NCBI GenBank assembly: GCA_028291985.1
Contig: JAQGNE010000072.1
Location: 1-44,076, forward strand
Length of the DNA stretch: 44,076 bases
From: Polaromonas sp.
GTDB taxonomy: Bacteria > Pseudomonadota > Gammaproteobacteria > Burkholderiales > Burkholderiaceae_C
Direction: 5' to 3'
Below the pieces are notes generated by a model. It was not told the origin of the DNA. It ran no database searches and saw nothing but the letters and a program-made list of their open reading frames with translations. The translations under genes were made by a program, and so were the position numbers. Each line of letters starts with the position of its first letter. The stretch's first letter is position 1. Below are positions 34,947-43,591 of this stretch, one piece after another.

Positions 34947-37151
34947 GTGAAAAGCGCATCCTTCAACCGGCGCACCTTGAGGCTGGGCCCACAGGCCGTG
35001 GTGTCCGCACCCTGGGCTGGCCTGCAGGTTGGCCTCAGGCGCTCGTTGCTCTGGGTCTCGCTGCTGGCGCTGGTGGCATCGCTGCTCGCCACCCTGGTGT
35101 GGCTGGCCGGCCGGTATGAGGCCAGCCAGATCCAGAGCCGGCTGGAGCTGGACGCGACCGAAATCTCGACCGATATCCGGTCCGGTCTGACCCGTAACAT
35201 CCAGAGCCTGCAGGCCCTTCAGTCGGCCGAACAGTCGCTCGAGGCATGGCCCTCGCTTGCTGCGGTTGTGCTCAGGGAGCGACGCGAGCTGATGCGCATC
35301 GAGTGGCGTGATGAATCCCTGCAGGTGCTCGCCCATGTAGAAACGCCCTACCGCATGCCCGCTTTCGAGCGCCTGGGGCGGATCGCCACGCAGGCCGATG
35401 TCAGCCTGGCTTGCACCACGGCGCGCCGGCTCAGCGGCGCTGCGTATTCCACCAGTTATTTCATGCCGCAGATTGATGGCCTGGGTTTTGAAATGCTGGA
35501 CATGTGCCTGCCCATCATGTCGGCCGGCAAGCTGGTCGGCTTTACCGTGGCCAGCTATTCCCTGCAGGATGTGCTGGCCGAACTGGTGAGCAGGCAGCTG
35601 GCGCGCGGGCAGAGCCTGTCGTTTACCGAGCCGGATGGCACCCGACTGGCCCTCTATGGACCGGCCTCACAGGGAAACCGCATCTATATGGCCCAGCACC
35701 TGCTGGACCTGCCGGGCAACACGCTGGTGCTGCGGCTGGAAAGCCGCAAGGGCCTGCCCGACCTGTTTCCCAATGTCCTGACGGCGCTGGTGACCGCCAT
35801 GTCGCTGGCGCTGATGGCGGTGCTGTTTTTGTTGGCGCGTGACATGAGGCGGCGCCTGAAAGTGGAGCATGACCTGGGCGAGGCGCTGGCTTTTCGCAAG
35901 GCCATGGAAGACTCGGTGCTGACCGGGCTGCGTGCGCGCGACCTCAAGGGCCGCATCACCTATGTCAACCCGGCGTTCTGCCAGATGGTGGGCATCGAGG
36001 CCAAGGACCTGCTGCACCGGAGCTTTCCGTCACCCTACTGGCCGCCCGAACTTGCCCAGGTTTATCTGGAGCGGCAAACCCTGCGCCTGGCAGGCAGCGC
36101 CCTGCCGCGCGAAGGGTTCGAGTCCGAATTCATGCGGCCTGATGGCACACGGTTTCCGGTGCTGATCATGGAGGCGCCCCTGCTCAATGCGCTGGGCAAG
36201 CACACCGGCTGGATGAGCGCGATTCTGGATGTCAGCGAGCAGCGCCGCGTGGAGGAGCTTTCGCGTGCGAGCCAGGAGCGTCTGCAGGCCACAGCCCGCC
36301 TGGCGATGGTGGGTGAAATGGCGTCCCTACTGAGCCATGAGCTGAACCAGCCGCTGGCCGCCATTTCCAGTTATGCCACCGGCTCGCTGAACCTGCTGAA
36401 GTACCAGTCCGACGCCAGAGCCCGGCCGCTGCCGGCGGAGTTGCCCGAGCCCGACGACAGCCTGTCGGATGACCTGCAGCAGGCCATGCGACGAATTGCC
36501 GAGCAGGCCGAGCGGGCCGGCAGGGTGATCAAAAGCGTGCACGACTTTGTGCGCCGGCGCGACCAGCAGCGCGAGGCCGTAAACCCGCAGGCCTTGATCG
36601 ATGCCGTCATGCCGCTGGTGTCGCTGCAGGCGCGCAAGCTGTCGGTGCGCGTGGCGCTGGATGTGGACCTGCAGTGCGCGCCGGTGCTGTGCGACCGCAC
36701 CATGGTCGAGCAGGTCTTGCTCAACCTGTCACGCAACGGCATGCAGGCGATGCGCCATCATCCGGGCGACGATCCTGCACCGCGCCTGCTCACTCTGCGC
36801 GTCAAGCCTGCGGCTTCCAACGCGCACAGCAGGTGGGTCGAGTTTGCGGTGATCGACCAGGGTGAAGGCATCTCTGACGAGGTGGCTGCGCAGCTGTTCA
36901 CACCGTTCTTCACCACCCGCGCCGAGGGCATGGGCCTGGGCCTCAGCCTGTGCCGCACGGTGATCGAGCAGCATGGCGGTTACCTCAACTTTGAAGCGGT
37001 GGCGCCACGTGGCACGGTGTTCAGCTTTACCCTGCCGGTGGCCGGCCCGCTGGACGGCGAGCCGCAGCCCGTCCCCGGCCACGCCATTGCCGCCGAGCCC
37101 GACAATACGGCCGAGCTTTCCACCGGCAGCAGCGTCAACCTCGCTGCCTAG
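34947..37151 (+). CDS. PAS-domain sensor histidine kinase
   Basis: Membrane sensor of 734 residues. Segments at about 33-53 and 275-295 flank a periplasmic sensor region. A PAS domain follows (L-R-A-R-D-L-K-G-R-I-T-Y-V-N-P-A-F-C-Q-M-V-G), then the HisKA box L-L-S-H-E-L-N-Q-P-L-A-A-I-S with phospho-acceptor His464. The ATPase has an N box (L-N-L-S-R-N-G-M-Q-A-M), a G1 box (D-Q-G-E-G-I-S) and a G2 box (M-G-L-G-L-S-L-C-R). The H box is of the FixL/DctB/ThiX 'HELNQPL' type. The GTG at 34947 is preferred; an upstream ATG at 34872 lies inside the amidase gene. It pairs with the FixJ-like regulator 35 bases downstream. The signal sensed is unknown. Confidence 0.93.
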   Translation: MKSASFNRRTLRLGPQAVVSAPWAGLQVGLRRSLLWVSLLALVASLLATLVWLAGRYEASQIQSRLELDATEISTDIRSGLTRNIQSLQALQSAEQSLEAWPSLAAVVLRERRELMRIEWRDESLQVLAHVETPYRMPAFERLGRIATQADVSLACTTARRLSGAAYSTSYFMPQIDGLGFEMLDMCLPIMSAGKLVGFTVASYSLQDVLAELVSRQLARGQSLSFTEPDGTRLALYGPASQGNRIYMAQHLLDLPGNTLVLRLESRKGLPDLFPNVLTALVTAMSLALMAVLFLLARDMRRRLKVEHDLGEALAFRKAMEDSVLTGLRARDLKGRITYVNPAFCQMVGIEAKDLLHRSFPSPYWPPELAQVYLERQTLRLAGSALPREGFESEFMRPDGTRFPVLIMEAPLLNALGKHTGWMSAILDVSEQRRVEELSRASQERLQATARLAMVGEMASLLSHELNQPLAAISSYATGSLNLLKYQSDARARPLPAELPEPDDSLSDDLQQAMRRIAEQAERAGRVIKSVHDFVRRRDQQREAVNPQALIDAVMPLVSLQARKLSVRVALDVDLQCAPVLCDRTMVEQVLLNLSRNGMQAMRHHPGDDPAPRLLTLRVKPAASNAHSRWVEFAVIDQGEGISDEVAAQLFTPFFTTRAEGMGLGLSLCRTVIEQHGGYLNFEAVAPRGTVFSFTLPVAGPLDGEPQPVPGHAIAAEPDNTAELSTGSSVNLAA

Positions 37152-37186
37152 CCGCATCAACCATCCAACCCGGCGTTGACAAACCT

Positions 37187-37807
37187 ATGGAACCGATAAA
37201 AAACGCAACCGTCTATATCGTTGATGATGACAACGGCGTCCGTGATGCGCTGGCCTGGCTGCTGCGTTCGCGGCATTTGCTGGGGGAGTGTTTTGACAGC
37301 GCTGAAGCCTTTGATGCGCGCCTGTCGTCGCGCTTTAGCGTGACTTCGCCATCGTGTGTGCTGCTGGACGTGCGCATGGGCGCGCTGAGCGGCCTGGCCA
37401 TGTTTGAAAAAATCATTGCATACGGCTTTCAGGCCACGCTGCCGGTAATTTTTTTGACAGGGCATGCCGATGTGCCCACGGCCGTCGCCGCCGTTCAGCG
37501 CGGCGCTTTTGATTTTTGTGAAAAGCCTTTTTCGGACAACGCGCTGGTCGACCGGGTTGAGCAGGCACTTCAGCATTCTGCGCAGGCGCTGACCCAGCAC
37601 AGCCATGTCAGCAGCGTGCAAAGCCGGCTTGACGGCCTGACCGAGCGCGAGCGCGATGTGATGCGCCTGGTGCTGAACGGCCTGCCCAACAAGCTGGTGG
37701 CCGACCAGCTCGACATCAGTGTGCGGACGGTAGAGGTTCACCGCTCCCGGGTTTTCGACAAAATGGGCGTCAAGTCAGCGGTCGAGCTGGCGAACCTGCT
37801 GCGGTAA
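37187..37807 (+). CDS. FixJ/NarL-type response regulator
   Basis: A 206-residue transcription factor. The receiver domain has the acidic pair in I-V-D-D-D, phospho-acceptor Asp61 (C-V-L-L-D-V-R-M), Thr in F-L-T-G-H-A-D and Lys in C-E-K-P-F. The LuxR-type helix-turn-helix covers about 150-197 (L-T-E-R-E-R-D-V-M, then I-S-V-R-T-V-E-V-H-R-S-R-V). It is the partner of the kinase immediately upstream. Target genes cannot be read from the sequence. The two-component pair may be co-transcribed with yhdP and the amidase. Confidence 0.95.
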   Translation: MEPIKNATVYIVDDDNGVRDALAWLLRSRHLLGECFDSAEAFDARLSSRFSVTSPSCVLLDVRMGALSGLAMFEKIIAYGFQATLPVIFLTGHADVPTAVAAVQRGAFDFCEKPFSDNALVDRVEQALQHSAQALTQHSHVSSVQSRLDGLTERERDVMRLVLNGLPNKLVADQLDISVRTVEVHRSRVFDKMGVKSAVELANLLR

Positions 37808-37825
37808 GCCTGGCGGGCGCCGCGC

Positions 37826-38005
37826 TTATGGCTTGTCTGGGGGCTCTGCGTTACCCTTGGCCGATGCCGGTTGGCCTTCAGTGCCAGGCTCGTCGGCCTT
37901 ATCACTTTTGAGCTCACCGTTCTTGCGGCCAGAAAACATCGTCCACCAGACCATGAAGACCAGTATCACCAGCGCCAGCAAGGCCTCAAGCAACAACAAA
38001 ACCAT
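37826..38005 (-). CDS. Small single-pass membrane protein (59 residues)
   Basis: A tiny protein: residues 1-22 form one membrane segment (M-V-L-L-L-L-E-A-L-L-A-L-V-I-L-V-F-M-V-W-W), and the rest is a polar, charged tail rich in Lys, Glu, Pro and Gly. I recall similar short proteins next to mltA in Comamonadaceae, with unknown role. The start codon is the CAT at 38003-38005. The longer frame to 38215 would lie antisense inside mltA and is rejected. The start overlaps the divergent mltA start by two bases. It is convergent with the response regulator. Confidence 0.6.
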   Translation of the reverse strand: MVLLLLEALLALVILVFMVWWTMFSGRKNGELKSDKADEPGTEGQPASAKGNAEPPDKP

Positions 38006-39194
38006 GACATGCCTAACAAGATTTGGGGGGGTTGAAGGTAGCAGCCGCATTATCGCAAGCCTGATGCTGGCGCTCGCCGTGGCCTCCTGCGCCGTCGGCC
38101 CTAGCAGCCGTGATGCGCCGCCGGCGAGCCCACCTGCCGCCACCCGGCCCGAGCTGGCGATTCCCGGCAGCATGGCCGATAACGCCCCCTTGCCGCCGGC
38201 GCGGGTGCAGGGCAAGGCACGCTGGGTTCCGGTGCGCTGGGCCGAGCTGCCAGGCTTTCAGGAAGACAGCCTGTTTGAGGCCTGGAACGCGTGGCTCAAA
38301 AGCTGCGAGCGGCCCGGCCCGGTGTTTGCGCCGATGTGCAGCGAGGTGCGCCGGCTCAGCATCGCCCAGCCCGACGAGCAGCGCGCCTGGATGATGGCGC
38401 GCCTGCAGCCGTATCGCGTCGAGTCGCTGCAAGGCTCGCCCGACGGGCAGCTCACCAGTTATTTCGAGCCGTTGCTCAAGGCCAGTCGTCAGGCCGGCCC
38501 AGGCTTTGAAGTCCCCATCTACCAGGCGCCGGTGGGGCTGGGCAGCCGCAAACCCTGGTTTTCGCGCCAGGAAATCGACACCCTGCCGCAAGCGCGCGCC
38601 GCGCTCCAGGGCCGCGAGATCGCCTGGCTGTCCGACCCGATCGATGTGCTGCTGCTCCACATACAAGGCTCGGGCCGGCTTAGCATCACCGAGCCTGATG
38701 GCAGCCAGCGCATCGTGCGGGTCGCCTTTGCAGGCTCCAACGACCAGCCCTACCGCAGCGTCAACCAGTGGCTGCTGGACCAGGGCGTCACCAAAATCAA
38801 CCCGTGGCCGGAAGCCACCAAGGCCTGGGCGGTGCAAAACCCGCAGCGGGTGCAGCAGCTGTTGTGGAGCAACCCGCGCTACATCTTCTTCAGGGAAGAG
38901 CCCTTGAGCGATTTTGACGCCGCCTTTGGCCCCAAAGGCGCACAGGGCGTGGCGCTGACGCCGGGCCGGTCGATCGCAGTCGACGCGGGCGGCATTCCTT
39001 ACGGCACGCCAGTGTGGCTGGCCTCCAGAGGCACGGCAGCCGATCTGCAAAAACTGGTGATGGCGCAAGACACCGGCAGTGCCATTGTGGGCGCGGTGCG
39101 GGCCGACTATTTTGCCGGCACTGGCCCCGAGGCCGGCCTGTTTGCGTCCAAAGTCAACCAGCCGCTGCGCCTGTGGGCGCTGTGGCCGCGGTAA
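38004..39194 (+). CDS. mltA: Membrane-bound lytic murein transglycosylase A
   Basis: Peptidoglycan lytic transglycosylase, an outer-membrane lipoprotein of about 396 residues. The signal peptide ends with L-A-V-A-S-C-A-V-G (lipobox). The MltA domain carries L-T-S-Y-F-E-P-L and I-D-V-L-L-L-H-I-Q-G-S-G-R-L. The C-terminal 3D domain has A-Q-D-T-G-S-A-I-V-G and R-A-D-Y-F-A-G-T-G, holding the catalytic Asp region. I chose the ATG at 38004, which gives a plausible lipoprotein leader. In-frame ATGs at 37953 and about 38061 are alternatives. No clear ribosome binding site is seen for any of them. Confidence 0.94.
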   Translation: MTCLTRFGGVEGSSRIIASLMLALAVASCAVGPSSRDAPPASPPAATRPELAIPGSMADNAPLPPARVQGKARWVPVRWAELPGFQEDSLFEAWNAWLKSCERPGPVFAPMCSEVRRLSIAQPDEQRAWMMARLQPYRVESLQGSPDGQLTSYFEPLLKASRQAGPGFEVPIYQAPVGLGSRKPWFSRQEIDTLPQARAALQGREIAWLSDPIDVLLLHIQGSGRLSITEPDGSQRIVRVAFAGSNDQPYRSVNQWLLDQGVTKINPWPEATKAWAVQNPQRVQQLLWSNPRYIFFREEPLSDFDAAFGPKGAQGVALTPGRSIAVDAGGIPYGTPVWLASRGTAADLQKLVMAQDTGSAIVGAVRADYFAGTGPEAGLFASKVNQPLRLWALWPR

Positions 39195-39242
39195 GCCGTC
39201 GCGCACCGGTCAAGACCCGATCCACAGAAACTGAAGCATACT

Positions 39243-39626
39243 ATGAAAAATATAGCGCATACCCCTGATATTGATTGGGCTGGCACCCTAAAAGGCTTAA
39301 GAAATGCCGCTTATCCCGTTGCGGCTGCCCTGGCCGCTGGCAGCCTGATCACCGGTTGCGCCGGGCTGGGCGGTAATGCTGCGCAGATGCACTACCGCTG
39401 CGAGCAGGGCGTTGAATTCAGCGTCAAGTTTGTGGATGACACCGCCATTCTGGACGGCAGCCGTGGCCATGACCTGCTGCAGCGCGATGCCGGCGGTCAA
39501 GGCCCGCGGCAGGCTTTCTACAGCAACCCGCGCATGCGCGCCGAATTCGGCCTGGGCTCTAGCGGCAAGGAAGCGATCGTGCGCTACCCGCTGCTGCCGC
39601 TCATGCTGCGCTGCGTGCGCGGCTGA
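39243..39626 (+). CDS. Small lipoprotein, MliC/lysozyme-inhibitor-like
   Basis: A 127-residue lipoprotein; the leader ends with S-L-I-T-G-C-A-G (Cys39). The mature domain begins M-H-Y-R-C-E-Q-G-V-E-F-S-V-K-F-V-D-D and ends L-R-C-V-R-G, so two cysteines at the ends could form a disulfide. The Y-x-C-x-x-G then F-x-V-x-F pattern matches the MliC/PliC fold, which inhibits C-type lysozyme. The neighbouring murein hydrolase MltA fits an envelope role. The family call is tentative because the central motif is not fully recognisable. The N-terminus is unusually long before the hydrophobic run. Confidence 0.65.
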   Translation: MKNIAHTPDIDWAGTLKGLRNAAYPVAAALAAGSLITGCAGLGGNAAQMHYRCEQGVEFSVKFVDDTAILDGSRGHDLLQRDAGGQGPRQAFYSNPRMRAEFGLGSSGKEAIVRYPLLPLMLRCVRG

Positions 39627-39647
39627 TTTAGGCTGCAGGCCCACACA

Positions 39648-40156
39648 TCAGCTGGCCCTGCAAGAAGCCCATGCATCCGGGCGCGGCGGAAGGCGCCGCT
39701 TCGCGCTGCGAAACCAATTGACCGTCTGCGATCTGGCAGACGCCATCTCGCAGCGCACCATCACCTCGTTGCGGCTGGCGCAGGTGATGCGGTGCACCTC
39801 ATAGCCCGCGCCTTTCGCGGTCGTGGCGGCCAGCAATGGCCGCTGGCAGCTGTCGGATTCGGCCAGGCGCTTGGCATTGAAAGTGTCCTTGCCGGTCCTG
39901 CGGCCTTGCAGCCTGGTCAGGTCAGCAAAGGCGTCTGTGAACCGGGCCGGTAATACAAGGTGATGTTGCCGTCGTCACCGGTCTTGGCCTCCAGCGCGAC
40001 CAGCGGCGTGCGCACCGGTGTGCCGTCGCCATGCACGAACCGCAGCGATTTGCCGTTGGCCAGGTAAATGCGGTCAGGGTAGGCGAACCCCACGCCGGCC
40101 AGGAAGTCCATGGAGCCGCTCACCAGCCCGCCCAGGACGAAGCTTGTCGCCACCAT
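39648..40156 (-). pseudogene. Unknown gene split by a one-base frameshift
   Basis: The minus-strand frame from 40156 (M-V-A-T-S-F-V-L-G-G-L-V-S-G-S-M-D-F-L-A) reads through G-D-D-G-N-I-T-L-Y-Y-R-P-G, then stops after seven nonsense codons. One base away, at about 39941-39949, the frame F-T-D-A-F-A-D-L-T-R-L-Q-G-R-R-T-G-K-D-T opens without stop to 39648, ending in a Cys-containing, Arg-rich tail. The joined protein would be near 169 residues with a hydrophobic N-terminus. I do not recognise the family. It follows dedA on the same strand by 54 bases. It is either a true pseudogene or a sequence error. Confidence 0.6.
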
Positions 40157-40209
40157 GTCGCCAGAACACACTAAACTGTCGGCGCCGCGGCATCTCGCAC
40201 CGTCTGGCG

Positions 40210-40815
40210 TCAGGGTTTGTGCCGCTTGCCGAAAGTGACCAGCCGCCACACATAGGTCAGCAGCGCAAGGGCCAGCACCGCCTTGGTCACCGGGTCCAGC
40301 CAGTGCACGACGGCTTCATACCGGTTGTCCAGCAGGTAGCCAACCGCGGTCAGCGCGCTGGTCCACACCAGCGAGCCCAGCGCGGACCAGAACAGAAAGC
40401 TGTGCATTGGCATGCGGGCGATACCGGCCGGCGCAGAAATAATGCTGCGCAGCGCGGGCACCAGGCGGCCCAGGGTGACGGCGACCCAGCCGCGCCGCTC
40501 GAACCAGGCCTGCGCCTTGGTCAGGTCTTCGCGGCTGACGGTCAGCCAGCGGCCGTGCCGGTCTGCCCAGGCCTGCAAACGCTCAAGCCCGATGGCGCGT
40601 CCGGCCCAGTACCAGGGCAGGGTTCCGGCTATCGAGCCCAGGGTGCCGGTGATGACAACACCTGCAGGGTGCAGGTCGCCCCGGGCCGCCACAAAGCCGG
40701 CAAACGGCATGATCAATTCGGACGGTATCGGCGGAAACACGTTTTCCAGCAGCATCAGCAGCGCAATGGCAACGTAGCCGTATTCGGTGATGAATTGAAT
40801 GATCCACTGCGCCAT
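40210..40815 (-). CDS. DedA-family membrane protein
   Basis: Inner-membrane protein of 201 residues. Family motifs are L-E-N-V-F-P-P-I-P-S-E-L-I-M-P-F-A-G (re-entrant-loop Glu and Pro residues), G-x-L-P-W-Y-W-A-G-R and the second-half R-L-V-P-A-L-R-S-I-I-S-A-P-A-G. DedA proteins act as lipid (undecaprenyl phosphate or phospholipid) carriers driven by proton motive force, and loss affects membrane homeostasis and drug resistance. Here the enzyme-like details are inferred from family. The start M-A-Q-W-I-I-Q-F is clear. It is divergent from phoX across 309 bases containing Pho-box-like repeats. Confidence 0.95.
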   Translation of the reverse strand: MAQWIIQFITEYGYVAIALLMLLENVFPPIPSELIMPFAGFVAARGDLHPAGVVITGTLGSIAGTLPWYWAGRAIGLERLQAWADRHGRWLTVSREDLTKAQAWFERRGWVAVTLGRLVPALRSIISAPAGIARMPMHSFLFWSALGSLVWTSALTAVGYLLDNRYEAVVHWLDPVTKAVLALALLTYVWRLVTFGKRHKP

Positions 40816-41036
40816 CAGAGGTCCTTTACGGTGTTGAGGTTTGTGCTGGGCAAGGTTGACGATCAGCCGCGCGGCTCGGGCCTGCTGCGCCTTGGCCGGC
40901 CGGTGCGTAGCCTACATCGTCAGCCGTGCCACGGCCCGCCGCCCACCCCCGCCGCCTCGACCGCTTGCAGGCCAATGGCGCAAATCGCATGGGGACGCCG
41001 CACATCATCAGAGGCAACTGCTGAGCCACAGCATTG

Positions 41037-41092
41037 GCGTCACGAAACTGTCATGCCTTTGCCATGCAGGCGTCACGCGGGCTGCCTATTCT
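41037..41092 (+). promoter_or_regulatory. Tandem Pho-box-like repeats and -10 of the phoX promoter
   Basis: Four 7-mers recur at exactly 11-base steps with 4-base gaps: GCGTCAC (41037), CTGTCAT (41048), TTGCCAT (41059) and GCGTCAC (41070). This is the PhoB-box layout (CTGTCAT, 4 bases, CTGTCAY), here as two boxes in tandem. Ten bases after the last unit comes TATTCT (41087-41092), a fitting -10. The ATG of phoX follows 33 bases later. Control by phosphate starvation is therefore likely. The rest of the 40816-41124 gap shows no gene. Confidence 0.72.
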
Positions 41093-41124
41093 TGCCGGGT
41101 AACGACAAACCACGAAAGCCTGTA

Positions 41125-43401
41125 ATGAATGCATTCACCCGCCCCGAGCACACCGCGCTCACCGCCCATGACGACGAGAACTGCAACACCAGCAGCAACC
41201 CCTCCTTTAACGATGTGATCGACACGCGCCTGAGCCGCCGCAGCATGTTCAGAGCCGCCATCGGCACCGCGGGCACCGCCGTGCTGGGCACCGTGAGCCT
41301 GTCAGCCTGCGGCGGCGGCAGCGACCCCTTGCCGCTGCCCGCTGCGGCCACGCCGGTGGTTGAAGCGCCGCCGGTGGTGGTTGCCAACAACCTAGGCTTT
41401 GTGGCCGTGGCCAAAAGCAAGGCCGATGCCGTCGTGATTGCATCAGGCTACACCGCCACACCGATCTACGCCCTGGGTGACCCGCTGACGGCAGCCACGC
41501 CCGCGTACAAAAATGACGGCAGCGACACCGACTTCGACAACCGCGCTGGCGACCACCATGACGGCATGGAGTACTTCGGCCTGAATGCTGCCGGCACCGG
41601 CCGCGATGCCAATAGCAGCGAGCGCGGCCTGCTGGTGATGAACCATGAAGCTTTGAGCGGTCAGTTCTTGCATGTGGACGGCGTGACTGCCCGGCCGCGC
41701 CCCGTCAGCGAAGCCGACAAGGAAATCCCGGCGCATGGCGTGTCGATTGTTGAAGTGCGCAAGGGCGCCAACGGCCAGTTCGCGTACCAGCAAGGCTCGC
41801 CCCTCAATCGCCGCATCACGCCGCTGACGCCCGTTCAGATCAACGGCGTGGCACGCGCCCATGGGTTGATGAAGACCCGGTATTCACCCGCCGGCTTTGA
41901 CTGCCGCGGCACCATCAACAACTGCGGCACCGGCTACACGCCATGGGGCACGTTCTTGACGGGCGAGGAAAACTGGGCCGGCTACTTCACCCGCTCAAGC
42001 ACCGACAACACCGCACGCGGCGGCACTGCAGCCAACAGCGTGGTTTCGCTCAACCGCTACGGGCGCGCGCAAGGCGCCACCAGCCGCCACGGCTGGGAAA
42101 CCGCCGGCACTGAAGACAAGTACGCACGCTGGAACATCAGCCAGACCGGCACATCGCCGGACGGCAGCGACGACTACCGCAACGAGCTGAACACCTTCGG
42201 CTACATGGTCGAGATCGACCCCTACGACAAGACCCAGGCCATCCGCAAACGCACCACGCTCGGCCGCTTTGCGCATGAAAGCGGTGTCTTCGGCCGTTTG
42301 ACCGCCGGCAAGCCGCTGGCGGTTTACATGGGCGACGATTCGCACGGCGAGTACATCTACAAATTTGTGTCCGCCGCAGCCTGGAGCGCAGCCGATGCCA
42401 GTCCGGCCAACCGCATCACCACCGGCGACAAGTACCTCGATGCCGGCAAGCTGTATGTGGCCAGGTTCAACGCCGACGGCAGCGGCCAGTGGATAGAGTT
42501 GAATATCGCCAACCCCGCGATAGCAGCTTATGCCAGCTACAAATTTGCCGACAACGGTGACGTCGCCATCAACTCGCGCCTGGCTGCCGATGCAGCAGGC
42601 GCCACCAAAATGGACCGCCCCGAATGGTGCGCGGTGCACCCCGTCACCGGCGAGATCTACTACACACTGACCAACAACTCCAGCCGCAAGGTCGAGGCCA
42701 CCGGCACGCAGACCGCTGTGGATGCGGCCAACCCGCGCTCGTATGCCGATTCCTTCAATGGCGGGGCTGCTGGCGCACTCGGCAACGTCAACGGCCACAT
42801 CATCCGCATGCGTGAAAATGCCGACGAGCAGGCCGCCACCGCCTTCACCTGGGACGTGTATCTGTTTGGTGCGCAGGCCGATGCCGATGCCGCCAAGGTC
42901 AACCTGTCATCGCTGACAAATGACCAGGATTTCTCAAGCCCTGACGGCCTCTGGTTCAGCCCCAAAACGGGTTTTTGCTTCATCCAGACCGACGACGGCG
43001 CCTACACCGATGCCACCAACTGCATGATGCTGATCGGCAAGCCCGGCAAAGTGGGCGACGGCACCACGCCGACGCTGAGCTACACCAAGGCTGACGGTTC
43101 AGCCGTGACGATTCAGACCCGCATGGGCGCCAAGCCCGCGCCCGATACCCTCAAGCGTTTCCTGGTCGGCCCGGTCGATTGCGAGATCACCGGCTGCTGC
43201 GAAACACCGGATGGCAAAACCGTCTTCATCAATGTCCAGCATCCGGGCGAGTCGATATCCAAAGCCAACATTGCCGACCCCTCCAAATTCACCAGCCACT
43301 GGCCTGGCAATGCGGGTTACGGCGCGGGCGGTGCCAACGCAAGGCCGCGCTCGGCAACGCTGGCGATTACCAAGCATGATGGCGGGTTGATTGGCAGTTG
43401 A
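41125..43401 (+). CDS. phoX: PhoX-family alkaline phosphatase (DUF839)
   Basis: Exported phosphatase of 758 residues that releases phosphate from organic esters; PhoX enzymes use calcium and iron. The leader has the twin-arginine motif S-R-R-S-M-F-R-A-A (Arg38-Arg39) and ends L-S-A-C-G-G-G, so it may be a Tat-exported lipoprotein at Cys62. DUF839 landmarks include H-H-D-G-M-E-Y-F, L-L-V-M-N-H-E, G-T-F-L-T-G-E-E-N-W, F-A-H-E-S-G, D-R-P-E-W and S-P-D-G-L-W-F. The ATG at 41125 is chosen because the open frame further upstream is antisense to dedA. An upstream Pho-box array and a downstream terminator make it a self-contained transcription unit. Confidence 0.95.
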   Translation: MNAFTRPEHTALTAHDDENCNTSSNPSFNDVIDTRLSRRSMFRAAIGTAGTAVLGTVSLSACGGGSDPLPLPAAATPVVEAPPVVVANNLGFVAVAKSKADAVVIASGYTATPIYALGDPLTAATPAYKNDGSDTDFDNRAGDHHDGMEYFGLNAAGTGRDANSSERGLLVMNHEALSGQFLHVDGVTARPRPVSEADKEIPAHGVSIVEVRKGANGQFAYQQGSPLNRRITPLTPVQINGVARAHGLMKTRYSPAGFDCRGTINNCGTGYTPWGTFLTGEENWAGYFTRSSTDNTARGGTAANSVVSLNRYGRAQGATSRHGWETAGTEDKYARWNISQTGTSPDGSDDYRNELNTFGYMVEIDPYDKTQAIRKRTTLGRFAHESGVFGRLTAGKPLAVYMGDDSHGEYIYKFVSAAAWSAADASPANRITTGDKYLDAGKLYVARFNADGSGQWIELNIANPAIAAYASYKFADNGDVAINSRLAADAAGATKMDRPEWCAVHPVTGEIYYTLTNNSSRKVEATGTQTAVDAANPRSYADSFNGGAAGALGNVNGHIIRMRENADEQAATAFTWDVYLFGAQADADAAKVNLSSLTNDQDFSSPDGLWFSPKTGFCFIQTDDGAYTDATNCMMLIGKPGKVGDGTTPTLSYTKADGSAVTIQTRMGAKPAPDTLKRFLVGPVDCEITGCCETPDGKTVFINVQHPGESISKANIADPSKFTSHWPGNAGYGAGGANARPRSATLAITKHDGGLIGS

Positions 43402-43444
43402 GATTTGAAGAGCAGCCGCCAGCCGTGGTGCAGTAGCCATCAGC

Positions 43445-43474
43445 GCCCGATCCGTCACTGGGTCGGGCTTTTTT
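43445..43474 (+). terminator. Rho-independent terminator of phoX
   Basis: GCCCGATCC, a short loop, then GGGTCGGGC forms a 9-bp stem with one G-T wobble, followed directly by TTTTTT. It lies 43 bases after the phoX stop. Confidence 0.85.
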
Positions 43475-43522
43475 GTGGCGGCGCATACCTGGCAGCAGCT
43501 TTTGGCGCTTGAACCAACGCAA

Positions 43523-43591
43523 GGCAAATTTTTAAGCAAAAAGTGGCCCCAGCCCAATAGATTAGGGCGGTCGCAGCTATTAAAAAAGAGG
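43523..43591 (-). repeat. Interspersed ~65-bp repeat, copy E
   Basis: On the minus strand: TTTTTAATAGCTGC, 13 bases, TATTGGGCTGGGGC, then TTTTTGC and an AT-rich tail. It is the best-preserved copy of the right half. It lies in the 325-base stretch between the phoX terminator and the alternative oxidase gene, where no other gene is seen. The same stretch also has a GCGCT-GTAT-AGCGC palindrome at 43623-43636. Confidence 0.65.

Noticed and set aside
33611..35200. Long minus-strand open frames (also 38013-39206 minus, 16184-17428 plus, 24644-25666 plus)
   Set aside because: They lie antisense to genes with clear family motifs, have low-complexity Arg/His/Gln-rich translations and no recognisable domains; they are GC-driven shadow frames.
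37826..38215. 129-codon version of the small membrane protein gene
   Set aside because: The extra 70 codons run antisense through the mltA signal peptide and mature start and have no protein character.
40018..41124. N-terminal extension of the phoX frame
   Set aside because: It is antisense to dedA and lacks protein character; the Tat leader begins at 41125 and the promoter elements fall within the supposed extension.
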